Shown: positions 1-5,266, numbered from the stretch's first letter. The stretch: 5,707 bases of DNA from JBNJGB01 sp051747385 (GCA_051747385.1 JBNJGB010000073.1:1-5707), one strand, 5' to 3'. Numbers and translations: made by a program. The notes: generated by a model from the sequence alone, not told the origin.

Positions 1-46
1 GCGTGCAGGGCCGGCTGGGCTGACGGGCGGACCGATAAGCTTCCAT
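1..46 (-). CDS. Possible first gene of an integron cassette, cut by the left edge
   Basis: The minus-strand frame opens at ATG 46-44 and stays open to the edge; the first residues would be MEAYRSARQPSRPCT. A GGAG lies 8 nt upstream (58-55), good ribosome binding site spacing. The start is about 40 nt beyond the end of the attC site at 86-162, where the first gene of the next cassette normally begins. An alternative ATG at 54-52 in another frame is also open to the edge (MNPWKLIGPP...), but the GGAG directly abuts it, so it is less likely. Only 15 codons are visible, so no family can be named. The call rests on position and the ribosome binding site alone. Confidence 0.3.
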   Translation of the reverse strand, partial: MEAYRSARQPSRPCT

Positions 47-85
47 GGGTTCATCTCCGGTAGCGGTTCTCGTTAGGTAGCACCC

Positions 86-162
86 GCCCAACGTCTTGCA
101 AATGACCGGCGGAGCCCGGAGCGCAGCGGAGGGCGCCCGTCCGGTCCATTTGCTGGTTATGC
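86..162 (-). mobile_element. Integron attC recombination site (59-base-element type)
   Basis: Read on the minus strand, the 77-bp element begins with GCATAAC (162-156) and ends with GTTGGGC (92-86), an exact match to the GTTRRRY core cleaved by integron integrases. Inside it, GCAAATGGACCGG (153-141) pairs with CCGGTCATTTGC (109-98), leaving one unpaired G on the left arm. That single extra base on the left (L'') arm is the hallmark that orients attC sites, and it agrees with the core in assigning the minus strand. The centre (110-140) is GC-rich with only short internal pairing. Length is within the usual attC range. No integrase gene lies in the window, so this could belong to a chromosomal integron extending past the left edge or to an integrase-less cassette cluster. 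A chance inverted repeat is the alternative, but it would not explain core, orientation and bulge together. Confidence 0.65.
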
Positions 163-1057
163 CGCGGATCGCGGCCTCCCTTCCGCCCGCCCTGATGGGC
201 GGAGCATCGGGGATGGCCGGCTGCCAAGCAAGCCGCCGCGCCTACCACGCTGCGACCGGCTGGCCGACCCGCCGCGTGGCCGCGCCGTGGCGCCACGGCT
301 GCCGAGCGCCCCGCACGACGGCCGCGCCGTCGCCCGGATGGCCTTCGCCGCCGCGCTGGCTCGCGTGAGGCGGCTGCGGCACTGACCCACGGCCGATGCC
401 GACGTGCTCTTCGCGGCCGGAATGGCTGGCGTGCCGCGGCTTCGGCTCCGAGCCACGGCTGACGTCGCGCCTCCAGGCCGGGAGTCGCGGCCAGGCGACC
501 CGTCCGGACAACGCTACGCAGCCGACGAGTTGCGCTGGTGCGCTGGCGAGCTGCGGCGCGGAGTGCCGCTGCGCGCTTGCGCGCCTGCGCTGCCGGTCCG
601 CGGAGCACGCGAACGTGCCGACGCGGCGTCCGGTGTCCCGGCCCGCCGGCCGCCCGCGACTGCCGGGCCTCCTCTCTCTTCCTGCCGGTCTTGCGAGCCG
701 CACGCCCGCGTCGCCCGTCGGCGCCGATGGACGGGGCAGGCTCGTCGATGGTCCGGACTGGCGACCACGACACAACGTTCACCCCGATGTGCGGCTCGCG
801 CCCTGCGAGCGCGCAGGGAGTCGGGACCCGAAACGGCGTGCACGACCTGCCGTCCGACTCATGCCCAACCTGGTGCTGGTCGTACAGATCGTCCGACCCG
901 CTCAGCACACGATTCCTCCTCCAGGCAGCCCGTGCGTAGCGGGCCTGACGTCCCTCGTCATGCGATCGGACGGACCGTTCCGCAGTCCATCCCTCATCAA
1001 GAGCTACCCGCTCCTCTCGAGGCGCCGCGAGTGCGCATCCCGTCCTTGTCTCCCTTA
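163..1057. other. Stretch of about 900 bp without a convincing gene
   Basis: Long open frames exist on both strands, but all translate to Arg/Ala/Pro/Gly-rich low-complexity sequence with no recognisable domain, as expected of GC-rich non-coding DNA. Two deserve mention. A minus-strand frame (456-157) ends ...PRSAA with its TAA inside the attC core, and a plus-strand frame (396-1067) ends ...LPYAA with its TAA inside the half-site at 1062-1068. Stop codons embedded in the first attC core are common in real cassettes, but both protein sequences look random. A minus-strand GTG at 908 has a good GGAGGAGG upstream, yet the protein it opens is also unconvincing. The stretch may be a non-coding or decayed cassette. 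Confidence 0.4.
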
Positions 1058-1082
1058 CGCGGCATAACGCATTCTGGAGCGG
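1058..1082 (+). other. Possible decayed attC half-site, opposite orientation
   Basis: CGCGGCATAAC (1058-1068) is the exact reverse complement of 156-166, which includes the outer core of the attC at 86-162. It is followed by GCATTCTGGAGCGG, resembling the left arm of that attC (GCAAATGGACCGG) in its GCA, TGGA and CGG. A degenerate core-like ATTGGGC follows at about 1110-1116, but no right arm complementary to the left one is visible, so the site could not fold like a working attC. It may be a decayed or truncated site, or chance similarity. Confidence 0.22.
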
Positions 1083-1303
1083 CGTGGAGGCAGCCTAAGT
1101 GGCAGCGGATTGGGCTGCGAGGACGCCGGGATGACCGCGACGGTCGGGGGCGGCGACGCGTCGGTTCGGGCGGTTCGGCTGGGATTCGGTGCGCTTGGAC
1201 AGCATGCACGCCGTGGAAGTGATGCAGATAGGCAGTGCGGGCACCGTCCAAGTGGAGAGGGCCGGCGGCATCCTGGACCAACCGTGTCGATACCCGCGTG
1301 TCT

Positions 1304-1605
1304 CGGCGGAGTCGTGCGCGATCGATTGGCGCGCCGAGGGCGGCGTGCCCAGGAAATCGCGTTGAGCGGTTCTGGTGGTGACGGCCGACGCTTCCGCGGA
1401 GGCGTTTCGGGCGGGGAGGCACGCCGGTCCGAGCGTCGCCGCGGAGTTGTGTCGCCCTGGTCGGCTGGAAGAACGTCGAGTTGTTTCCGCGGAATCGTGT
1501 CTGGGGGAGGCGGTGGTGGTCGGCGACGCTTCCGCGGGATCGTGTGGGTGGCGCTGGGGGACGGGGTGGCTCGGTTCGTCGCGTTGCCGTGTGGCGTGCC
1601 GCGGA
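1304..1605. repeat. Degenerate tandem repeat, period about 45 bp, CCGCGG core
   Basis: A block close to CCGCGGARTCGTGT recurs at 1304 (CGGCGGAGTCGTG), 1348 (CCCAGGAAATCGCG), 1394 (CCGCGGAGGCGTTT), 1439 (CCGCGGAGTTGTGT), 1487 (CCGCGGAATCGTGT), 1532 (CCGCGGGATCGTGT) and 1599 (CCGCGGAGGGTGGC). Spacings are 44, 46, 45, 48, 45 and 67 bp. Several copies are preceded by a version of GCGACGCTT. Between blocks the sequence is G-rich and divergent. On the minus strand the unit reads as a Pro/Arg-rich peptide repeat (TIPRK/TTPRR/TPPRK, 15-16 residues), but no credible start or domain accompanies it and the phase breaks, so I treat it as non-coding. Possibly weaker copies lie at about 1211 and 1255. Confidence 0.5.
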
Positions 1606-1711
1606 GGGTGGCACGGCGTCGAGGCGGCTGGGGTCGGGTGAGAGGCGGCGCATCGGCGGGTGCCACGCTAGCGGGCACGGGAGCGCGTCGCAAGGTGGGC
1701 GATCCGGGGTT

Positions 1712-1741
1712 GTGACCGTCGCGGGGCCGGAGGCATAGGAT
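1712..1741 (+). promoter_or_regulatory. Candidate sigma-70-type promoter of the GST gene
   Basis: GTGACC (1712-1717) matches four of six bases of the -35 consensus, and TAGGAT (1736-1741), 18 bp away, matches four of six of the -10, including the key first A and last T. Transcription would start near 1748, leaving a leader of about 19 nt that contains GGAGGAG (1757-1763) just before ATG 1767. Confidence 0.4.
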
Positions 1742-1766
1742 GGGGAGGCAGTAGACGGAGGAGCGC

Positions 1767-2444
1767 ATGATCACGTTGTACACGGCGGCGACGCCGAATG
1801 GCTGGAAGGCCTCCATCGCGTTGGAGGAGCTCGGGCTGGACTACGAGGTGCGGAAGATCGACCTCATGGCCGGGGAGCAGAAGGAGGACTGGTACCTGGA
1901 GATCAACCCGAACGGGCGGATCCCGGCCATCGTGGACCACGACGAGGACGAGGGCGACTTCGCGGTGTTCGAGTCCGGAGCCGTGCTGATGTACCTGGCC
2001 GAGAAGACCGGGCGGCTGATGCCGACGGACCGAAAGGGGCGGTCGCGGGTGGTGCAGTGGCTCATGTTCCAGATGGGCGGCGTCGGGCCGATGATGGGGC
2101 AGGCGAACGTGTTCTTTCGGTACGCGCCGGAGCGCATCGAGTACGCGATCGAGCGGTACCAGCGGGAGAGCCGGCGGCTACTGGAGGTGCTGGACCGGCA
2201 GCTCGGGCGGGAGGAGTTCCTCGCTGGGGACTACTCCATCGCCGACATCGCCAACTGGTCCTGGGCGCACACGCACGAGTGGTCGGGCGTGGACATCGAC
2301 GGGCTGGAGAACCTGCGGCGGTGGATGGACGCCGTGGCGGAGCGGCCCGCGGTGAAGCGGGGTCGGGAGGTCCCGGAGCACGTGGAGCTTCGCGAGGAGG
2401 ACGCCGAGCGGATGAGCGGCGAGGTCCGGAAGATGCTGGTGTGA
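1767..2444 (+). CDS. Glutathione S-transferase, YfcG/Nu-class-like
   Basis: A cytosolic thiol-transfer enzyme of 225 residues. The N-terminal thioredoxin-fold domain (about 1-85) opens with MITLYTAATPNGWK; the Thr9-Pro10-Asn11-Gly12 motif matches the active site of E. coli YfcG, where Thr and Asn rather than Tyr/Ser/Cys contact the glutathione sulfur. Pro53 in GRIPAIVD is the expected cis-proline, and Glu69-Ser70 (FESG) the gamma-glutamyl-binding pair. The helical C-terminal domain (about 90-225) has the YfcG-like segments QWLMFQMGGVGPMMGQ (97-112), YAIERYQ (126-132) and GDYSIADIANW (154-164). YfcG-type enzymes reduce disulfides with glutathione and have little activity on classical GST substrates; I infer the same here. 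Start chosen at ATG 1767 because GGAGGAG lies just upstream. Apparently monocistronic and convergent with the following pair. Confidence 0.92.
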   Translation: MITLYTAATPNGWKASIALEELGLDYEVRKIDLMAGEQKEDWYLEINPNGRIPAIVDHDEDEGDFAVFESGAVLMYLAEKTGRLMPTDRKGRSRVVQWLMFQMGGVGPMMGQANVFFRYAPERIEYAIERYQRESRRLLEVLDRQLGREEFLAGDYSIADIANWSWAHTHEWSGVDIDGLENLRRWMDAVAERPAVKRGREVPEHVELREEDAERMSGEVRKMLV

Positions 2445-2549
2445 GGTCGGCCAGGCCGCGTGCGGCTGCGAGGTGCCCGATGTCGTACGGACGGCCCGCG
2501 ATGAGGTGCTGTGGGAGCGATGACGCCGTGTGAAGGTGTCGCGCCGTCC

Positions 2550-2957
2550 TCACCGTTCCTTCATGAGGCTCGCCGCCGTGCGGTGGAAAGCGCGCAGGGA
2601 GCCGGTCTCGCCCAGCGCGGCGTGGATGCGGTCGAGGTCCAGCGCCGTGTAGACGTGGGCGAGGACGTTGCGGAGCCCGGCCCAGCCCTCCAGGCTGGTC
2701 GCGAGCTCGGGATCCAGCAGGCCGGCGCGGGCGAGGGCCTGGAAGGCCTCGGGGTGGGTGTGCGGCGTCCCGAGCCCGCGGTCCGTCACGAGCCTCAGGG
2801 CCAGGTCGATGGCACACTGTGCGGCCGTCTCGAGGGCGCCCTCGACCTACACCCAGGTCTCGCGGTCGTGGTCGAGCGCCTCGCGCGGGATGGTCCGGTG
2901 ATACCGCTCGATGAGGTCCAGCAGCTCGGCGAGCAGGTCCAGGTGTCGTTCACCCAT
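2550..2957 (-). pseudogene. hepT: HepT-like HEPN toxin (DUF86), interrupted by a nonsense codon
   Basis: The frame starts at ATG 2957-2955, overlapping the end of the upstream mntA-like gene by 8 bp, and would encode about 135 residues, the normal HepT length. Codon 37 is TAG (2849-2847), splitting it into MGERHLDLLAELL...ETWV (36 residues) and a 98-residue remainder. The remainder keeps the family pattern: ALETAAQCAIDLA (41-53), then Arg96 to Tyr103, RNVLAHVY, an exact RX4HXY motif. In studied HepT proteins this motif holds the HEPN RNase residues, and its Tyr is AMPylated by MntA. No frameshift is visible. A GTG at codon 57 could restart a 79-residue product, but it would lack the first helices and has no clear ribosome binding site. 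The toxin is most likely inactive, unless TAG is read through or is a sequencing error. Confidence 0.82.
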
Positions 2958-3408
2958 TGGACCACCGCTTCAGAGCCTCGCGGCGCAGGCGCTCCCACAC
3001 CGGCCGGTAATCGAGCCAGAGGGAGTGGGCCCTGACGACGAAGTCGATCCGGCGCTCCCGGTCGCGCTCGAAGGCGAGGATGGCGTCCCGGACGAAGGTC
3101 CCGAGGAACACCGGGTCGGCGTCGTCGACGATCCGCACGTCGACCTGGCCTGGATCCAGGCCGGTGTCGCGCGCGACCGCGTCGACGAGATCGGCCAGCG
3201 CGGCGAGGGAAGGGGGCTCGGTTCGATCCCGCGTCAGCACGGCCACGTCCACGTCCCGCGCGGGACGATCGCCGCGCGCCGCGGAGCCGAACAGCCACGC
3301 GGCGTCCACCCAGTCGCGGGCGGCTGCGGCACGACGGATGGCCTCCACCAGGTCTCGCCGGCGAGCCGCGTCGATGGTGAGCCAGCGGATGGTGCCCGGA
3401 TCCTCCAC
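2950..3408 (-). CDS. mntA: MntA-like nucleotidyltransferase antitoxin
   Basis: A 152-residue minimal nucleotidyltransferase, expected to neutralise the neighbouring HEPN toxin by transferring AMP from ATP to its RX4HXY tyrosine. The signature is at 40-55: Phe-Gly41-Ser42, nine residues, then Asp52-Val-Asp54, with the third acidic residue probably Asp90 in QVDVRIVD. This fits the GS-X9-DXD pattern of the family. The C-terminal part (DRERRIDFVVRAHSLWLDY) matches the helical end typical of MNT antitoxins. The start is GTG 3408: an in-frame TAG lies four codons upstream and no ATG is nearby. There is no Shine-Dalgarno sequence, but a promoter places the transcript start at or next to this GTG, suggesting leaderless translation. 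The gene is intact while its partner is not, so it may be a surviving orphan antitoxin. Confidence 0.88.
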   Translation of the reverse strand: MEDPGTIRWLTIDAARRRDLVEAIRRAAAARDWVDAAWLFGSAARGDRPARDVDVAVLTRDRTEPPSLAALADLVDAVARDTGLDPGQVDVRIVDDADPVFLGTFVRDAILAFERDRERRIDFVVRAHSLWLDYRPVWERLRREALKRWSNG

Positions 3409-3414
3409 GGGGTG

Positions 3415-3443
3415 AGGCTAGAACGGGGACCCGGGAGGGTCAA
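3415..3443 (-). promoter_or_regulatory. Promoter of the mntA/hepT pair, probably leaderless
   Basis: On the minus strand TTGACC (3443-3438) is five of six to the -35 consensus. After a 17-bp spacer comes TAGCCT (3420-3415), carrying the TAnnnT pattern of a -10 box. CACCCC and the GTG start codon follow directly, so transcription would begin at or beside the start codon. The -35 box lies 20 bp from the edge of the minisatellite at 3463. Confidence 0.55.
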
Positions 3444-3462
3444 CGAGCTGGCGCCGTGCGGG

Positions 3463-3669
3463 CCTGACGCCTGACGCGGGCCTGACGCGGGCCTGACGCT
3501 GGCCTGACGCGGGCCTGACGCCTGACGCGGGCCTGACGCTGGCCTGACGCGGGCCTGATGCCTGACGCTGGCCTGACGCGGGCCTGACGCCTGACGCTGG
3601 CCTGACGCGGGTCCGACGCCTGACGCGGGCCTGACGCGGGTCCGACGCGGGCCTGACGCCTGACGCGGG
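3463..3669. repeat. Compound minisatellite of 7- and 11-bp units
   Basis: Twenty-one contiguous units fill exactly 207 bp with no stray base. Fifteen are 11-mers (CCTGACGCGGG, CCTGACGCTGG, one TCCGACGCGGG) and six are 7-mers (CCTGACG, CCTGATG, TCCGACG). The order, with s for 7-mers and L for 11-mers, is sLLLL sLLL sLL sLL sLLL sL, so a higher-order unit of one short and two to four long monomers has been duplicated. Both lengths share CCTGACG, so the 7-mer is the 11-mer lacking its last four bases. Neither length is a multiple of three, and the PASGPRQ-like translation on the minus strand is a by-product. The array lies just upstream of the mntA promoter and on the far side of arsR. Confidence 0.95.
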
Positions 3670-3685
3670 CCAGGCGCGCGGGTGG

Positions 3686-3702
3686 CCCACCCCCGCCCAC
3701 CC
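3686..3702 (-). other. G-quadruplex motif with single-base loops
   Basis: On the minus strand the stretch reads GGG-T-GGG-C-GGGGG-T-GGG, reversed from positions 3702-3686, four G-tracts with one-base loops in the motif order; the plus strand is the C-rich complement. Short-loop G4 motifs are among the most stable. It sits 17 bp beyond the minisatellite in the spacer between the divergent mntA and arsR promoters. Formation in the cell is inference. Confidence 0.6.
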
Positions 3703-3823
3703 TCCTTGTGACGGCTCGGGCGGGATTCGTTGCGCGCGTCGTCGAGCCCGGTTGTGACCCCCGGGGAGGCGCGCCGCCGGGCCCGCCCGTGTCGCGCGCA
3801 GGGTCCACGGCGGGCTGCTGTCG

Positions 3824-3931
3824 GTGACGTACGTGGGCATCCGCACGGTCGACCGCGCCGTGGAGGTCCTCGACGAGTGGGTGGTCGACCGGCTGGAGGA
3901 GGCCGACGGCGACCGGAACGGCGGCGGCTGA
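3824..3931 (+). CDS. Short protein-like frame, possibly the tail of a lost gene
   Basis: From GTG 3824 the frame encodes 35 residues, MTYVGIRTVDRAVEVLDEWV then VDRLEEADGDRNGGG, ending TGA 3929-3931. All codons from AGG 3800 to the stop end in G or C, and the translation looks like a short strand followed by an amphipathic helix, unlike the Arg/Pro-rich noise around it. No ribosome binding site precedes the GTG. The frame extends in-frame upstream to a TGA at 3755 without another good start, the protein-like part beginning near RVHGGLLSV. I do not recognise a family. It may be the C-terminal remnant of a gene whose front was lost, next to the minisatellite, or a genuine small protein. It ends 67 bp before arsR. 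Confidence 0.35.
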   Translation: MTYVGIRTVDRAVEVLDEWVVDRLEEADGDRNGGG

Positions 3932-3962
3932 GCGGGCTTCGTCCGCGACTCCGACCCGGGGC

Positions 3963-3989
3963 TTGCGTCGGGAGGGCGCCTGGTTTACT
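3963..3989 (+). promoter_or_regulatory. Candidate promoter of arsR-arsM, near-leaderless
   Basis: TTGCGT (3963-3968) and TTTACT (3984-3989; four of six to TATAAT) are separated by 15 bp, shorter than the optimum of 17. The -10 box ends 9 bp before ATG 3999, so the transcript would start within a few bases of the start codon. This agrees with the lack of any Shine-Dalgarno sequence before arsR. Confidence 0.4.
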
Positions 3990-3991
3990 GT

Positions 3992-4014
3992 TCGAAACAT
4001 GTCGAATCATCGAA
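3992..4014 (+). promoter_or_regulatory. Triple TCGAA repeat at the arsR start, possible operator
   Basis: TCGAA occurs at 3992-3996, 4002-4006 and 4010-4014, the last two within TCGAATC-ATCGAATC. It is AT-richer than its surroundings, spans the predicted transcription start and the first codons of arsR, and would block initiation if bound by the ArsR dimer. ArsR-family repressors usually bind short repeats at their own promoters. Part of the pattern is coding sequence, so chance cannot be excluded. Confidence 0.3.
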
Positions 4015-4343
4015 TCGACGACACGGATCTGGTCGAGTGCTTCAGGGCGCTGGCGAATCCCCACCGCCTGGAGGTGTTCCGGCGGCTGAGCCGATGCTGC
4101 GCGCCGGGGACGGTGTGCAGCGTGGAGGAGGCCGAGCGGTTCACGGTGGGCGAGATCGGGGACGGGCTGGACATCGCCCCCTCGACCCTGTCCCACCACC
4201 TGCGAGAGCTGAGGCGAGCCGGCCTCCTGCGCATGGAGAGGCAGGGCCGGACGGTCATGTGCTGGGTGGAGCCGCCGGTGCTCGAGGCGCTGGCGGCGTT
4301 CTTCACGCCCGAGAGCGGGCAGGAGCTGGAGGAGACGGCATGA
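3999..4343 (+). CDS. arsR: ArsR-family arsenic-responsive repressor
   Basis: A 114-residue winged-helix dimeric repressor, expected to bind its own promoter and release it on binding As(III). The fold runs DLVECFRALANPHRLEVFRRL (10-30), helix-turn-helix around FTVGEIGDGLDIAPSTLSHHLREL (48-71) with recognition helix STLSHHL, and wing RAGLLRMERQGRTVMCWVEP (73-92). The usual ELCVCDL arsenic site is absent: the equivalent helix is TVGEIGDGL, without cysteine. Instead Cys33, Cys34 and Cys40 cluster in SRCCAPGTVC between the second helix and the HTH, a plausible three-thiolate As(III) site. I chose ATG 3999 over an upstream in-frame TTG (3963), because the protein then begins where ArsR homologues do and the promoter overlaps the longer form. 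It overlaps arsM by ATGA. Confidence 0.88.
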   Translation: MSNHRIDDTDLVECFRALANPHRLEVFRRLSRCCAPGTVCSVEEAERFTVGEIGDGLDIAPSTLSHHLRELRRAGLLRMERQGRTVMCWVEPPVLEALAAFFTPESGQELEETA

Positions 4344-5266
4344 GCGAGACGACGGGCTGCTGCGGCGGCGGAGCGAAGGCCGAGGCGAAGTCGGCCGCGG
4401 TGACGGAGCACGACGCCCACCGGGCCGGCGTGCGGGACGCGTACGCGAAGGTGGCCAGGGCCGACGACGCGGGCGAGGCCTGCGGGCCCGAGTCGGGGTG
4501 CTGCGGGACCTCGGACGACGAGGCCATCAACCGCCTCATCTCGACGCGGCTGGGCTACAGCGCGGTGGACCTGGAGAGCGTGCCCGAGGGGGCCGACATG
4601 GGCCTCGGCTGCGGCAATCCCAAGGCCATCGCGGCCCTGAAGCCCGGCGAGACGGTCGTGGACCTGGGCGCCGGCGGCGGCTTCGACTGCTTCCTGGCCG
4701 CGGCCGAGGTCGGGGAGACGGGCCGCGTCATCGGCGTGGACATGACCCCCGACATGCTGAGCAAGGCCCGCGCGAACGCGGAGCGCGGCGGCTACGAGCA
4801 GGTCGAGTTCCGCCTCGGCGAGATCGAGCACCTGCCCGTGGCGGACGGGACCGCGGACGTCATCCTGTCCAACTGCGTCATCAACCTGTCGCCGGACAAG
4901 CCGCAGGTCTTCCGGGAGGCGTTCCGCATCCTGAAGCCCGGCGGCCGGCTGGCCATCGCCGACGTGGTGGCCACCGTCGAGCTTCCCGAGGAGATGCGGA
5001 ACGACGCGGGCCTCGTGGCGGGCTGCATCGGCAACGCGTCCCTCATCGAGGACCTGGAGCGCATGATCCGCGAGGCCGGCTTCGAGGACGTCCGCATCGA
5101 GCCGAAGCACGAGTCCCGGGAGTTCATCCGCGACTGGGACGCCGGCCGGAGGGTCGAGGACTACGTCGTCTCGGCGACGATCGAGGCGGCCCGTCCCGCG
5201 CACCAGCGGGCCGAGGCGCGCAACGAGGCCGTCCGGGAGGAGCACGGCGTCGAGATGCCGGGGTGA
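4340..5266 (+). CDS. arsM: Arsenite S-adenosylmethionine methyltransferase
   Basis: A cytosolic enzyme of 308 residues that transfers methyl groups from SAM to As(III), giving methyl-, dimethyl- and volatile trimethylarsenicals. The Rossmann methyltransferase core has SAM motif I VVDLGAGGGFD (106-116), the acidic residue ending the second strand in VIGVDMT (130-136), GEIEHLPV (160-167) and LKPGGRLAIADV (198-209). The cysteines of the family are present: Cys54-Cys55 (SGCCG), Cys91 (GLGCGNP), Cys179 in SNCVINLS and Cys229 in GCIGNA. The last two correspond to Cys174 and Cys224 of the algal CmArsM. An extra Cys7-Cys8 pair at the N-terminus may hold or relay arsenic. The start is ATG 4340, with GGAGGAG 5 nt upstream and an ATGA overlap with arsR, so translation is coupled and arsenic controls both. 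No efflux pump or arsenate reductase lies in the window. Confidence 0.95.
   Translation: MSETTGCCGGGAKAEAKSAAVTEHDAHRAGVRDAYAKVARADDAGEACGPESGCCGTSDDEAINRLISTRLGYSAVDLESVPEGADMGLGCGNPKAIAALKPGETVVDLGAGGGFDCFLAAAEVGETGRVIGVDMTPDMLSKARANAERGGYEQVEFRLGEIEHLPVADGTADVILSNCVINLSPDKPQVFREAFRILKPGGRLAIADVVATVELPEEMRNDAGLVAGCIGNASLIEDLERMIREAGFEDVRIEPKHESREFIRDWDAGRRVEDYVVSATIEAARPAHQRAEARNEAVREEHGVEMPG

Noticed and set aside
72..78. GTTAGGT, a perfect GTTRRRY core on the plus strand (ACCTAAC on the minus)
   Set aside because: No complementary arms are found on either side within the window, so it does not form a second attC.
864..870. GCCCAAC, identical to the attC inner core
   Set aside because: The neighbouring CTGGTGCTGGTC has no partner arm and no outer core lies at a suitable distance.
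51..908. Minus-strand open frame of 285 codons with GGAGGAGG before its GTG
   Set aside because: The translation is dominated by Arg, Ala, Gly and Pro with no domain-like segment, and it runs straight through the attC hairpin; GC-rich DNA yields such frames by chance.
1055..1816. Minus-strand frame with repeated TIPRK/TPPRK-like units
   Set aside because: It starts inside the GST gene on the opposite strand, has no ribosome binding site, and the repeat changes phase; better explained as the non-coding 45-bp repeat.
2452..2468. CAG-CCG / CGG-CTG hairpin after the GST stop as a terminator
   Set aside because: Stem of six pairs with a bulge and no T-tract; too weak to call in this GC-rich background.
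2450..2517. Minus-strand fragment reading HLIAGRPYDIGHLAAARGLADL
   Set aside because: It looks somewhat protein-like, but is short, has no start, and runs on into the antisense of the GST; no family recognised.
3463..3669. CRISPR array
   Set aside because: Repeats are 7 and 11 bp and contiguous, with no unique spacers.
3234..4199. Long minus-strand frame with PASGPRQ-like repeats
   Set aside because: It is the readthrough of the minisatellite and overlaps mntA and arsR, both much better supported.
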